From assembly GCA_017508315.1 (NCBI GenBank), contig JAFVZE010000371.1, forward strand, positions 1-17,882: DNA of 17,882 nucleotides, read 5' to 3'. Below the pieces are notes generated by a model. The model was not told the DNA's origin. It made no database searches and worked only from the letters and a program-made list of their open reading frames with translations. This stretch comes from Kiritimatiellia bacterium. GTDB taxonomy: Bacteria > Verrucomicrobiota > Kiritimatiellia > RFP12 > UBA1067. Made by a program: the position numbers and the translations under genes. Shown in pieces: positions 1 to 8,032 of the stretch (positions within the stretch are counted from its first letter, which is position 1; the number at the start of each line of letters is the position of its first letter).

Positions 1-1
1 C

Positions 2-274
2 AAAGCCGAGCGCCACATCAAACGCACCGGCGAGTGGAACTCGGGTATGATCGTCTCGAAGGGCAATCACGTCGAGCACTGGCTCAACGGCGTCAAGGTT
101 CTCGAATACGAGCGCGGCTCCAAGGCGTTCCGCGAGGCGGTTGCCAGATCCAAGTACGCCACATGGGCCGACAAGGGCGCTCACTGGGGCGAACTTCCCG
201 AAGGGCGCCTGCACATTCAGGACCATCAGGATTCGGTCGTCTCCTACTGCAATCTCAAAGTCAAGGAGCTTTGA
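2..274 (+). CDS. DUF1080 / 3-keto-disaccharide hydrolase-like protein, C-terminal fragment
   Basis: The left window edge cuts this gene; only the last 90 residues are visible. They carry the hallmarks of the DUF1080 (3-keto-disaccharide hydrolase, Pfam PF06439) jelly-roll fold: a GEWNSGMIV strand, then VEHWLNGVKVLEYE, and a terminal LHIQDHQDSVVSYCNLKVKEL-type ending matching the family's usual 'LQDHG..V.FRNIKIKEL'. The family acts on glycosides or on 3-keto-glycosides made by partner oxidoreductases, usually outside the cytoplasm. The next gene, 3 bases downstream, is exactly such a Gfo/Idh/MocA oxidoreductase, and its ribosome binding site (AAGGAG, 264-269) lies inside this gene's last codons. 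That implies one operon. The signal peptide and N-terminus are outside the window, so cellular location is inferred. The family call is fairly firm; the substrate is unknown. Confidence 0.85.
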   Translation, partial: KAERHIKRTGEWNSGMIVSKGNHVEHWLNGVKVLEYERGSKAFREAVARSKYATWADKGAHWGELPEGRLHIQDHQDSVVSYCNLKVKEL

Positions 275-277
275 CAG

Positions 278-1672
278 ATGAATCGACGCAACTTCCTCAA
301 GTCCTGCGCCGCCGCCGGAGCGCTCCCGTTTCTTCCGGCCTGTTTCTCGCCCAAGGGATATGTCGCCAACGGCAAGGTCCGTCTTGCGCTCTGCGGCATC
401 GGCTGCCAGGGGTTGTATGACCTCAAACAGTGCCTCAAGTTTCCGCAGCTTTTCGAGCTCGTGGCATTCTGCGACACCGACATGGGCGCGGCGCACACGC
501 TTGAAGCGCTCAAGATGTTCCCGAAGGTGCCGCGTTTCCAGGATTTCCGCAAGATGTTCGACAAGATGGAGAAGGACATCGACGCGGTCCTGGTGGCGAC
601 TCCCGACCATTCGCACTTCCCCATCGCCATGCACGCGATGAAGCTCGGCAAGGCCGTCTACGTCGAAAAGCCGCTCGCGCATTCGTACGTCGAGTGCGAT
701 CTGCTGATGAAGGCCGCCGACAAGTACGGCGTCGTCACGCAGCTCGGCAACCAGGGGCATTCGACGGTCAAGTACCACCAGTTCAAGGAATACGTCGAGA
801 CCGGCGTCGTCAAGGACGTCTACAAGGTCGTCGCGCACATGAACAACGCCCGCCGCTGGCACAAGTGGGAAGGACGCGTTTCCAGATTCCCCGGACCGGA
901 GCGGATCCCCGCCACCCTCGACTGGGATACGTGGCTCGCCACCGTCGCGCACCATGACTACGCCAAGGAATACATGGTCGGCGAATGGCGCGCATGGTAC
1001 GACTTCGGCAGCGGCTGCATGGGCGACTGGGGCGCGCATCTCATCGACTGCGTCCACCAGTTCCTTCTGAAGGGCGATATGCCCACGGAAGTGAAGGTCC
1101 TGAACACCAAGGGATGGAACAAGTTCGTCTATCCCATGGACTCCACGCTTTCGTTCAGCTTCCCGGCGAATTCCAAGCACGGCGATTTCGAGCTCGAGTG
1201 GTACGAAGGGGCGAGCAATCTGCCGCCGCTTCCGCCGTCGTTCGTCTATGCCGACAGCTCGGGCGATATCCCGAAGAACGCGGCGAACAACGCCGCGGTT
1301 TCCAAACTCTGCCCCGGCAAGGAGATGTACCAGCGCGACGGTATGATTTGGCAGTCGCTCTCGCACAAGCATCCGCTTCATGTCGTGGGCGACTACAACC
1401 GCAAGCTTCCCGATTATCCGGCGGAGTTCTGCACCCATTACGAAGGCTTCCTGCGTGCGGTGCGCGGCGAGATGGAGACCACGAGCCCGTTCTCGGTCGG
1501 CGCTCCCCTCTCGCAGGTCTTCGCGCTCGCGTGCATCGCCCAGCGCCTGAACCGCGGTTTCAAGTTCGATCCCGGCAAACAGGAGATCGTCGGCGACAGC
1601 GAAGCGAACGCGCTCCTGCTCGGACCTACCGGCGATCCGCGCAAGGGATGGGAAGAATATTACAAGGTTTGA
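278..1672 (+). CDS. Tat-exported Gfo/Idh/MocA family oxidoreductase
   Basis: This 464-residue protein is an NAD(P)-dependent sugar or polyol oxidoreductase. It starts with a twin-arginine signal (MNRRNFLK, then a hydrophobic stretch) ending in LPAC at residues 19-22. That looks like a lipobox, so it may be a Tat-exported lipoprotein anchored outside the cytoplasmic membrane. The Rossmann fold follows: GIGCQG at residues 40-45 binds the dinucleotide, and EKPLAH at 130-135 is the family's signature with the conserved Lys-Pro. DWGAHLID at 250-257 contains the His and Asp typical of the exported subfamily common in planctomycetes and relatives. The start is supported by AAGGAG nine bases upstream. 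Its neighbours are a DUF1080 protein just upstream and an MFS carrier 26 bases downstream. This suggests oxidation of a glycoside to a keto-glycoside, cleavage by DUF1080, and uptake of the product. The family is certain; substrate and direction are inference. Confidence 0.93.
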   Translation: MNRRNFLKSCAAAGALPFLPACFSPKGYVANGKVRLALCGIGCQGLYDLKQCLKFPQLFELVAFCDTDMGAAHTLEALKMFPKVPRFQDFRKMFDKMEKDIDAVLVATPDHSHFPIAMHAMKLGKAVYVEKPLAHSYVECDLLMKAADKYGVVTQLGNQGHSTVKYHQFKEYVETGVVKDVYKVVAHMNNARRWHKWEGRVSRFPGPERIPATLDWDTWLATVAHHDYAKEYMVGEWRAWYDFGSGCMGDWGAHLIDCVHQFLLKGDMPTEVKVLNTKGWNKFVYPMDSTLSFSFPANSKHGDFELEWYEGASNLPPLPPSFVYADSSGDIPKNAANNAAVSKLCPGKEMYQRDGMIWQSLSHKHPLHVVGDYNRKLPDYPAEFCTHYEGFLRAVRGEMETTSPFSVGAPLSQVFALACIAQRLNRGFKFDPGKQEIVGDSEANALLLGPTGDPRKGWEEYYKV

Positions 1673-1698
1673 TCAGGATCAGAGAAAGGCAATAAAAA

Positions 1699-3144
1699 AT
1701 GGCACAGGGAAAAAAGATGTCGAATTTCCGCTGGACGATGTGCATTATGCTCTTCGCCGCGACCACCGTCAACTATCTCGACCGTCAGGTTCTTTCGCTG
1801 ACGTTCCCGGAATTCATCCAGCCTGAATTCCACTGGACTGACGCGCACTACGGAATGATTACCGGGTTTTTCTCGATTTTCTACGCCGTAGCGTGTCTTT
1901 TCGCCGGAAAGTTCGTTGATTGGATGGGGACGAAGAAGGGGTACAACTGGGCGATTTTCATCTGGTCGCTCGGTGCGTGCCTTCATGCGCTCTGCGGAAT
2001 AGCCACCTGCTGGTTCGTCGACGGCGTCGACAGCGTGGAGGCTTTGCGTCAGGTCCAATCCGGCGCGGCCGCGGCAAGCGCGATCGCCTCCGTTTCCATG
2101 TGGCTGTTTCTGACCTGCCGCGCCATTCTGGCTCTCGGCGAGGCCGGCAACTTCCCCGCGGCCATCAAGGTTACGGCGGAGTATTTCCCGAAGAAGGATC
2201 GCGCGTTCGCAACCTCGATCTTCAATTCCGGAGCTTCCGTCGGCGCGCTTGCCGCTCCGCTGACGATTCCGGTTCTCGCCAAGTTCTTCGGCTGGGAACT
2301 GGCCTTCATCATCATCGGTGCGGTGGGCTTTCTGTGGATGTTCTTCTGGCAGTGGCTCTATTCCAAGCCCGCCCAATCCAGATTCGTCGACAGGGAGGAA
2401 CTTGCCTACATCAATCAGGACGACAGCGATGCCTCGTCCGAGACCGTTGCCGTCGCCGCCGATGAAAAGCCGATTTCCTTCTGGCGCTGCTTCTCGTTCC
2501 GCCAGACCTGGAGTTTTATCATCGGCAAGTTCTTCACGGACGGCGTGTGGTGGTTCTATCTGTTCTGGGCTCCCGCATATTTCAAGGAGCAGGGACACGC
2601 GCCTTCGACGCCGACGGGGCAGGGGCTGATTTTCACGCTTTACGCGATCGTGACGGTCGTGTCGATCTACGCCTGCAAACTGCCTACGTTCTTCGTCGAG
2701 AAGAAGGGGATGAATCCTTATGAAGGCCGTATGCGCGCGATGCTCCTTTTCGCGTTCTTCCCGCTTCTGGCGCTTTTCGCGCAGCCGCTTTCCGGCTGTT
2801 CGGTGTGGTTCCCGGCCATCCTGATCGGGTTTGCCGCCGCCGGACATCAGGCATGGAGCGCCAACATCTTCTCCACGACCGGCGATATGTTCCCCAAGTC
2901 CACCATCGCTTCGGTTACCGGTATGGGCGCCATGGCCGGCGGTATCGGAGCGTTCATCATCAACCTTTCCGCAGGCAGGCTGTTCACCTACGCGCAGGCT
3001 CAGGGTGATCAGTTCACCTTCCTCGGCTTTGCGGGCAAGCCGGCTGGGTACATGGTTGTTTTCTGCTGCTGCGCCGTCGCGTATCTGACGGCATGGGTCA
3101 TAATGAAGAGCCTCGTGCCGCGCTACCGCAAGGTCGAGTGCTGA
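1699..3144 (+). CDS. MFS transporter, anion:cation symporter (hexuronate-type) family
   Basis: A 481-residue membrane protein with the twelve-helix pattern of the major facilitator superfamily. The NYLDRQ motif in the first helix, the early 'GMITGFFSIFYAV' helix and the 'RAILALGEAGNFPAAIK' stretch match the ACS family (ExuT, GudP and relatives), which import sugar acids with protons or sodium. A cytoplasmic loop rich in Asp, Ser and Glu sits mid-protein, as is usual. A segment of about 30 residues between the third and fourth helices (WFVDGVDSVEALRQVQSG...) is longer than I expect for ExuT. The start has AGAAAGG about ten bases upstream; a second in-frame ATG six codons later (1717) is possible. 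It lies 26 bases after the oxidoreductase, probably in the same operon, and likely imports the acid or keto-sugar product. The exact substrate is unknown. Confidence 0.9.
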   Translation: MAQGKKMSNFRWTMCIMLFAATTVNYLDRQVLSLTFPEFIQPEFHWTDAHYGMITGFFSIFYAVACLFAGKFVDWMGTKKGYNWAIFIWSLGACLHALCGIATCWFVDGVDSVEALRQVQSGAAAASAIASVSMWLFLTCRAILALGEAGNFPAAIKVTAEYFPKKDRAFATSIFNSGASVGALAAPLTIPVLAKFFGWELAFIIIGAVGFLWMFFWQWLYSKPAQSRFVDREELAYINQDDSDASSETVAVAADEKPISFWRCFSFRQTWSFIIGKFFTDGVWWFYLFWAPAYFKEQGHAPSTPTGQGLIFTLYAIVTVVSIYACKLPTFFVEKKGMNPYEGRMRAMLLFAFFPLLALFAQPLSGCSVWFPAILIGFAAAGHQAWSANIFSTTGDMFPKSTIASVTGMGAMAGGIGAFIINLSAGRLFTYAQAQGDQFTFLGFAGKPAGYMVVFCCCAVAYLTAWVIMKSLVPRYRKVEC

Positions 3145-3164
3145 AGATTGAAACCGTAAACGGA

Positions 3165-3194
3165 CGGTCCGGGCCGTTGTCAAGGTCCGGACCG
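3165..3194 (+). other. Intergenic hairpin between MFS gene and potC-like gene
   Basis: CGGTCCGG (3165-3172) and CCGGACCG (3187-3194) form a perfect 8-bp GC-only stem with a 14-base loop. No T-run follows, so it is not a textbook intrinsic terminator. It could attenuate transcription, protect the upstream mRNA end, or bind a dimeric regulator. The right arm also sits in a 10-bp palindrome, GGTCCGGACC (3184-3193). The potC-like start codon is only 15 bases downstream and has no visible Shine-Dalgarno sequence. Confidence 0.45.
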
Positions 3195-3208
3195 CTTCGG
3201 CATAACCG

Positions 3209-4009
3209 ATGAAACGTTCAAAATTCGCGATAATCGTCCTCATTCTGGTGATGGTGTTCCTTTATCTGCCGATTTTCGTTCTTGTCGGCAACTCGTTCAA
3301 CCTTTCCAAATTCGGCGGCGAGTGGGCAGGGTTCACTCTGAAGTGGTACGAAACTCTCTTTTCGCCGCGCAACCGCGAAATCTGGATCGCTTTCGAGCGC
3401 TCGCTTCTTGTCGCCGCCGTCGCGACCGTCGGCAGCTGCGTTCTGGGCACCACCGCGGCGATGGCGCTGCACCGCTGGAAAGACCGTCTGCAGACCACGC
3501 ACTATTCGCTCATCTACACGCCGCTCGTCATGCCCGAGATTCTGATGGGCATTTCGCTTCTGATGATGTTCACCGCCATTGGCATGCAGTGCGGAATGCT
3601 CACGATCATCATCGCTCACATCACTTTCTGCGTTTCATACGTTACGATGACCGTCCTCGCCCGGCTTCAGGATTTCGACGAGCGGATAACCGAGGCGGCG
3701 TACGATCTCGGAGCGGGTCCGTTCTACACGTTTTTCCACGTCACGCTCCCGATTCTCATGCCCGGCATCATCGCCGGCGGACTTCTCGCCTTCACGCTTT
3801 CGATCGACGATTTCGTCATCACTTTCTTTGTCACCGGCCCCGGCGCCGACACTCTGCCGCTAAAGATCTATTCGATGATCAAGCATTCGCGTCAGATGCC
3901 GGTCATCAATTCGCTTTCGACCCTGATGCTCGTGTTCACCTGTCTGCTTGTCGGCGTTTCACGCTTTGTCGCCAATCACAAGCCGGCGCGGCATCAACTT
4001 AGAAAATAA
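3209..4009 (+). CDS. potC: ABC transporter permease, PotC (spermidine/putrescine) type
   Basis: A 266-residue inner-membrane permease with six predicted helices, the normal length for PotC. The N-terminus has the PotC-like 'YLPIFVLVGNSFN' strand after the first helix. Around residues 162-184 lies the permease EAA loop (EAAYDLGAG...TLPILMPG), which contacts the ATPase. The stretch 'GGLLAFTLSIDDFVITFFVTGPG' is characteristic of the PotC/PotB group. PotC normally works with PotA (ATPase), PotB (second permease) and PotD (binding protein); none is next to it here, and the gene before it is an MFS carrier. No clear Shine-Dalgarno precedes the ATG. The last 51 bases overlap the 3' end of the convergent flippase-like gene. 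Polyamine is the best-guess substrate, but related permeases carry other solutes; the symbol is by family only. Confidence 0.83.
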   Translation: MKRSKFAIIVLILVMVFLYLPIFVLVGNSFNLSKFGGEWAGFTLKWYETLFSPRNREIWIAFERSLLVAAVATVGSCVLGTTAAMALHRWKDRLQTTHYSLIYTPLVMPEILMGISLLMMFTAIGMQCGMLTIIIAHITFCVSYVTMTVLARLQDFDERITEAAYDLGAGPFYTFFHVTLPILMPGIIAGGLLAFTLSIDDFVITFFVTGPGADTLPLKIYSMIKHSRQMPVINSLSTLMLVFTCLLVGVSRFVANHKPARHQLRK

Positions 4010-5245
4010 AGGCGGCAGCGGCAGGCAGAACGCGAATCTGGCGGCCGAGGAGGCGGCGAACCAGGCCACGGCCTCATCGAGCGAGTTTATGCGCCCCGCG
4101 GCGTGCGCGACGCCGAGTGCGGCCGCGTACAGCAGATGAAGCGGCAGAAACCATGCGAGGAAACCGAAGCGTCCGGCCGAAACCTCCGTGTTGGTGTGGA
4201 AGACCTGGCAGGAGGTAAATGCGTTTGAAATGACGAGAATCGGCATGTATGCCGCGTAGCCTGCGCAGTTGGAGCCGTTTGGCATCAGCGCGATCAGATT
4301 TCCGCCGAAAATACGGTAGACCAGCGCCATGGTCGCCGCCGCGGCCAGAGTGACAAGAGCGCATTTTTTCACATACGGCCGGGTGGAATCGCCTTGTGCC
4401 GCGGCCGCGGCGGTATACGGAAACGTTACCAGCAGCATCGGCAATGTGAGATAGTGCAGGAGGTCGGAAAACCGCGATGCCATGTAGTAGCCGGCGGAAT
4501 CGGATGCGGGAAGGGCGTCGCGGAGAATCGAAAGTTCGAGCATCGACACGAACATCGGCGTTCCCTGATAGACGAGAATCGCGGCAAAGGCCGCGGCCAT
4601 GCGCTTTACGGCCGCTCGGGTCCAGAACGGTTGAGCCGGAACTTTGAGGTCGTTTTGCAGGGCGAACGCGCCGGCTGCGATGCGGAAAGCGGGAAGCGCC
4701 GCCTGCCCGGCGAAGAATCCGGCGAGCGCCTTGACAGGCATGATCGCGGCCATCACCGCAAAGCGCACCGCCGCTCCGGCGATTTCGATTCCGGCCAACG
4801 TCCGGAAGCGGCGAAGCGCCTGCAAGGCGTCGGTCCAGACCGGGGCCATGCAGCCGAGGAATGCGGATATCGCCACGAAGAACCCCGCCGGCGCATCCTC
4901 CACGCGCATGACGCGCAGAAATTCCGGCATCACCAGCGCCGCCGCCGCCAGCGCGGCGAAGAGCGCGATCGCCGCGATCAGGAAGACTCCGCGCAGGAGC
5001 GATTTCGCTTTGCCGCGTTCGCCTGTCGCCGAGAGAACCGCGGTCTCCTTCATGACCGTCATCGCCAAGGCGAAGACAGGCAGCGAAAGGAAGGTCGCGA
5101 ACGACGAGACCGGCAGGACCGCTCCGATCGTTTCGGAGGACACGTACTTGGGGACAAACCACATTCCGGCGGCGAGGTTCAGCAGATCTCCCGCCCGCAA
5201 CGCGGCGAAAAGCACAATCGCGTCTCTGGCGAAACTCCGGCTCAT
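3959..5245 (-). CDS. MOP-superfamily flippase-like membrane protein (Wzx/MATE type)
   Basis: A 428-residue, strongly hydrophobic protein with about twelve membrane segments. The opening (ALRAGDLLNLAAG...ETIGAVLPVSSFATFLSLPV) has the layout of polysaccharide flippases of the MOP exporter superfamily, which move lipid-linked sugars or other lipids across the inner membrane. There is no signal peptide beyond the first helix. Its ATG overlaps the stop of the upstream secreted hydrolase as ATGA (5242-5245), so the two genes are probably translationally coupled and share the promoter at 8033-8061. The 3' end overlaps the convergent potC-like gene by 51 bp. Family assignment rests on topology and general resemblance, not on a diagnostic motif; a MATE-type efflux role is an alternative. 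Confidence 0.75.
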   Translation of the reverse strand: MSRSFARDAIVLFAALRAGDLLNLAAGMWFVPKYVSSETIGAVLPVSSFATFLSLPVFALAMTVMKETAVLSATGERGKAKSLLRGVFLIAAIALFAALAAAALVMPEFLRVMRVEDAPAGFFVAISAFLGCMAPVWTDALQALRRFRTLAGIEIAGAAVRFAVMAAIMPVKALAGFFAGQAALPAFRIAAGAFALQNDLKVPAQPFWTRAAVKRMAAAFAAILVYQGTPMFVSMLELSILRDALPASDSAGYYMASRFSDLLHYLTLPMLLVTFPYTAAAAAQGDSTRPYVKKCALVTLAAAATMALVYRIFGGNLIALMPNGSNCAGYAAYMPILVISNAFTSCQVFHTNTEVSAGRFGFLAWFLPLHLLYAAALGVAHAAGRINSLDEAVAWFAASSAARFAFCLPLPPLFSKLMPRRLVIGDKA

Positions 5246-8022
5246 CGCCGGGGTTCGGCGGGCATCAGCCTGCTTGAGAAAAGTACCCGCACATCGGATG
5301 AGGACGGAGATGCGCCGGTTACGGACGCGTCGGCGGAGGCGGAAAGAACCGGCAGCGGGCGCGTCAGCGCGCCGGTCGCCAGCGTGCGGCGTTTTTCATC
5401 GCGGAGAAGCCAGTTGCGGCCGTCGCGGCAGAGCAGGCGCTCGCCGGCGCGCATCGTGACCGGGAATGTCGCCGTGACGCCGCCGATCGTGACCGTCGGA
5501 CGGTCGACGGCTCCGAGGATCTCCAGCCGCGTCTGGCGCCGCTCGCCGCTGGCGACGGCAAGGCGCACCGGTGAATCGAATCCGCGGGAAGGAGCGTATC
5601 TGAGCGGCGCGGCGAACATGTATTCCGGCATGCCGGCACCGGGTTTAAGAGCCTCGGTTTCTTCGCCGAAAGCGGTGAGCGCGACTTCGGCGCGGCGCGG
5701 CGAGCGCCATTCGAAAACGTTGTCTCCGGCGGAAATTTTCATATGCGCGCCTTCGGTCCGGGCGAGCGGCTCGCCTTGGTCGGAATAACGGGTCCACATC
5801 CCGTCTTCAAGCTCGGCGAATTCCCCGGAGTTCAGCTCGAAGGGAACTTCGAAAGTCTGTGCGCCGAGCGCGATCACCGGACGCTTGAGTTGTGCCTTCA
5901 CGACCGGGACGGCGCGGATATCGCCGATTTCCGGGAGCGGCGCGTCAGGGTCGCCGTCCCAGCGCACGGAAACTTCGCTGATGTGGTCGAGGTTGAGTTT
6001 GTTGCGGTAGACCGCATAGCGAAGATTGAGCGGCTGGTCGGGGGCGGCATCGCGTTCGCGCGCCAGGAAGGTGATGCGGCGGCGGCCGGTGAAATCGATC
6101 TTCACGCGGTGCTCCGAGATCGCGGAGGTGAATTCGCGCGGAGACTTCACGCGCAGAACAAGCGTGCGGCCGGAGCCGTCGCCGTTGACGTCGAAGACGA
6201 ACGCTCCGCGGTCCTTCGCGTTGAGATACGGATAGCTCCATCTCTTTTCGCGTCCGGCGCCCTTTGGAAGCAGCAGAACGGAATTTTGCGTTTCGTCCGC
6301 GTCGTAGAGCGCTTCCACGCGCAGGGCCGCCGGGCGCTCGGCGTCGGATCTGACGCTCCAGCGTCCGGCGCCGGTGATGCGCCGGGCGGTGCGGTACACG
6401 CGGCGAAGTCTCCATTTTCCGTCCGTTCCCGGGCGAAGACGGTATTCGTCGCCGGGAACCGCCAGTCGGGCGAGAGCGTCTTCGGAGAAGGCGCGTCCGG
6501 TGCGGAGATTTTCGTACCAGCCGAGGATCGTAAGGTGCTCAAGAGCGCGCCACGACGGCGGGCCGAAGGCCTCTTCGACGCCGGCGATGGCGAATGACGC
6601 GTCGAGCGCGGCGGTTTTGCCGGCGCAGTATTCGATCTCCTCGCGGAGATGGGCGCGGGCGTGCTTTCTGCCGCCGAGCGGCGCCCACCATCCCATCTGC
6701 GGCATCAGCAGATCGCCCTTGCGGGCCGCCGAATTCCGCCGGACGTGGAGATCGTTGAAGGCGTTGAGGTTCCAGCTCGGGTAGTCCCAGGCGAAGAGAC
6801 GCGAATGGAAATACCAGTTGTGGGCGTTGTTGCAGCTCGCTTCGACGAACACCGATCGGCCGATGCCGCGGAACATCCGGTCGCGCATCCAGTCGATGTT
6901 GTAGCGCGTGCCCATGCCTTCCGAACCGTCGAAGTAGACCTGGTCGGCTTCGCAGGCGTTGAGCGTGCGCGCGATGGAGTCGGCGACGGAATCGGCGAGC
7001 TTCGTGCCGGGACGGGGATAAAAGGAGAGGTATCGCTGCCGGAGATAGCAGGCGGCGTCTCCTGCCTTGTGGGCGCCGCCGCGCGACCCGAGCCAGCGGC
7101 GTTTGAGACCTTTGAATCTGTAGGGAGGTTCAACGGTGAAATCGTCGTACTGGACAAGCTCGTCGCCGATGCGGAGCACGTTGCCGTTGCCGGAATAGGT
7201 CATGACGCGGTCGTGACGGCCGTCCGGACGTTCGCGCACGGTAAGTTCGGCGGCGTCCGGCGCAAGATCTTCGGCGAGGGTATAGGTGGCGATGCTCTGC
7301 AGATCGCGCACCGCCTCCGTCGCCAGGCACGGGTCCTTGAAGTCGATGCATCCCGAGAGCGTGTGCATGCCTACCTTGAGTCCGGCGGCGTGCACTTTGG
7401 CCGCCGAGGACGTAAGGTCGGCGAAGCCGCCCGGGAAGTAGTTGGTGTTGACGGGGTAGTGCCCGAGCGAAGCCCACCAGCCGTGGAAATGGATGATGCC
7501 CTGTCCGCCGCGCCGCGCGAGTTCGATGTAGTCTTCGCACGATTCGCTCGTCACTTCGGCGAACATATAGGAAAGACGCGTGCCCCGCGACGACATGGCC
7601 AGAGGCCCGCCGTGGTCGTTCATCGCCGCGCCGTGGGCGCGGCCGGCGGCCGCGAGGCGTTCGGCGATGGTCTCGCGCGGCCCTTCGATCACGCTCGCTT
7701 TCGCCCCGGCTCTGCCGCCGGGCACGACGACTTTGAGTTCGCCGTTCTCCTGGATCATCTCATCGCGCAGATCCCACGCTCTGACGGCCACGGCATATTC
7801 GTCGTCGGAATACATGTTGGCCATGACGCTGGCGTATTTCACGCGTTCGGGCCTTATCGAAACGAGCGTCACGTCTCCGGTCGAGTCGGAGGAGACGAGC
7901 GTGTAGTCGGTTCCCCACGGTTTCTTTTCCGTTTTGATGACCGGTTCCGCGCGGGCGGAGATGGAAAGGAAGAAGCAAAAGCCGAAATTCAGCACGGCGA
8001 TGGCGGCAGTTTGTCTGTTCAT
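5242..8022 (-). CDS. Secreted glycoside hydrolase-like protein, family not recognised
   Basis: A 926-residue protein with a Sec signal peptide (MNRQTAAIAVLNFGFCFFLS followed by ISARA, cleavage likely after Ala25). Residues about 170-480 read like a TIM-barrel hydrolase. 'GIIHFHGWW' is followed by 'YFPGGFADL..AAKVHAAGLKVGMHT', which resembles the 'FP.G...L...H..G.K.G.H' strand of alpha-galactosidase-like clans. 'VYFDGSEGMG' follows, with Asp365 and Glu368 as candidate catalytic or substrate-binding acids. The remainder (about 600-926) looks beta-rich, as in accessory domains. I cannot place it in a CAZy family, so the enzymatic role is inference. The start is chosen because it alone preserves the signal peptide; upstream the frame stays open only as a shadow of argG. 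No Shine-Dalgarno is visible, and a consensus promoter lies about ten bases from the ATG. The downstream flippase-like gene overlaps by ATGA. Confidence 0.78.
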   Translation of the reverse strand: MNRQTAAIAVLNFGFCFFLSISARAEPVIKTEKKPWGTDYTLVSSDSTGDVTLVSIRPERVKYASVMANMYSDDEYAVAVRAWDLRDEMIQENGELKVVVPGGRAGAKASVIEGPRETIAERLAAAGRAHGAAMNDHGGPLAMSSRGTRLSYMFAEVTSESCEDYIELARRGGQGIIHFHGWWASLGHYPVNTNYFPGGFADLTSSAAKVHAAGLKVGMHTLSGCIDFKDPCLATEAVRDLQSIATYTLAEDLAPDAAELTVRERPDGRHDRVMTYSGNGNVLRIGDELVQYDDFTVEPPYRFKGLKRRWLGSRGGAHKAGDAACYLRQRYLSFYPRPGTKLADSVADSIARTLNACEADQVYFDGSEGMGTRYNIDWMRDRMFRGIGRSVFVEASCNNAHNWYFHSRLFAWDYPSWNLNAFNDLHVRRNSAARKGDLLMPQMGWWAPLGGRKHARAHLREEIEYCAGKTAALDASFAIAGVEEAFGPPSWRALEHLTILGWYENLRTGRAFSEDALARLAVPGDEYRLRPGTDGKWRLRRVYRTARRITGAGRWSVRSDAERPAALRVEALYDADETQNSVLLLPKGAGREKRWSYPYLNAKDRGAFVFDVNGDGSGRTLVLRVKSPREFTSAISEHRVKIDFTGRRRITFLARERDAAPDQPLNLRYAVYRNKLNLDHISEVSVRWDGDPDAPLPEIGDIRAVPVVKAQLKRPVIALGAQTFEVPFELNSGEFAELEDGMWTRYSDQGEPLARTEGAHMKISAGDNVFEWRSPRRAEVALTAFGEETEALKPGAGMPEYMFAAPLRYAPSRGFDSPVRLAVASGERRQTRLEILGAVDRPTVTIGGVTATFPVTMRAGERLLCRDGRNWLLRDEKRRTLATGALTRPLPVLSASADASVTGASPSSSDVRVLFSSRLMPAEPRR

Positions 8023-8032
8023 AGTAAATAAG

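Noticed and set aside
1660..3243. 527-codon open frame antisense to the MFS gene
   Set aside because: It is codon-aligned with the sense gene and open only because TTA, CTA and TCA codons are rare there. The product is Arg/Gly/Glu-rich with no recognisable domain.
4394..8031. Long plus-strand open frames (4394-5788 and 6649-8031) opposite the flippase-like and hydrolase genes
   Set aside because: Products are Arg/Gly/Ala-rich without domains, while the minus-strand readings have membrane segments, a signal peptide and coupled starts.
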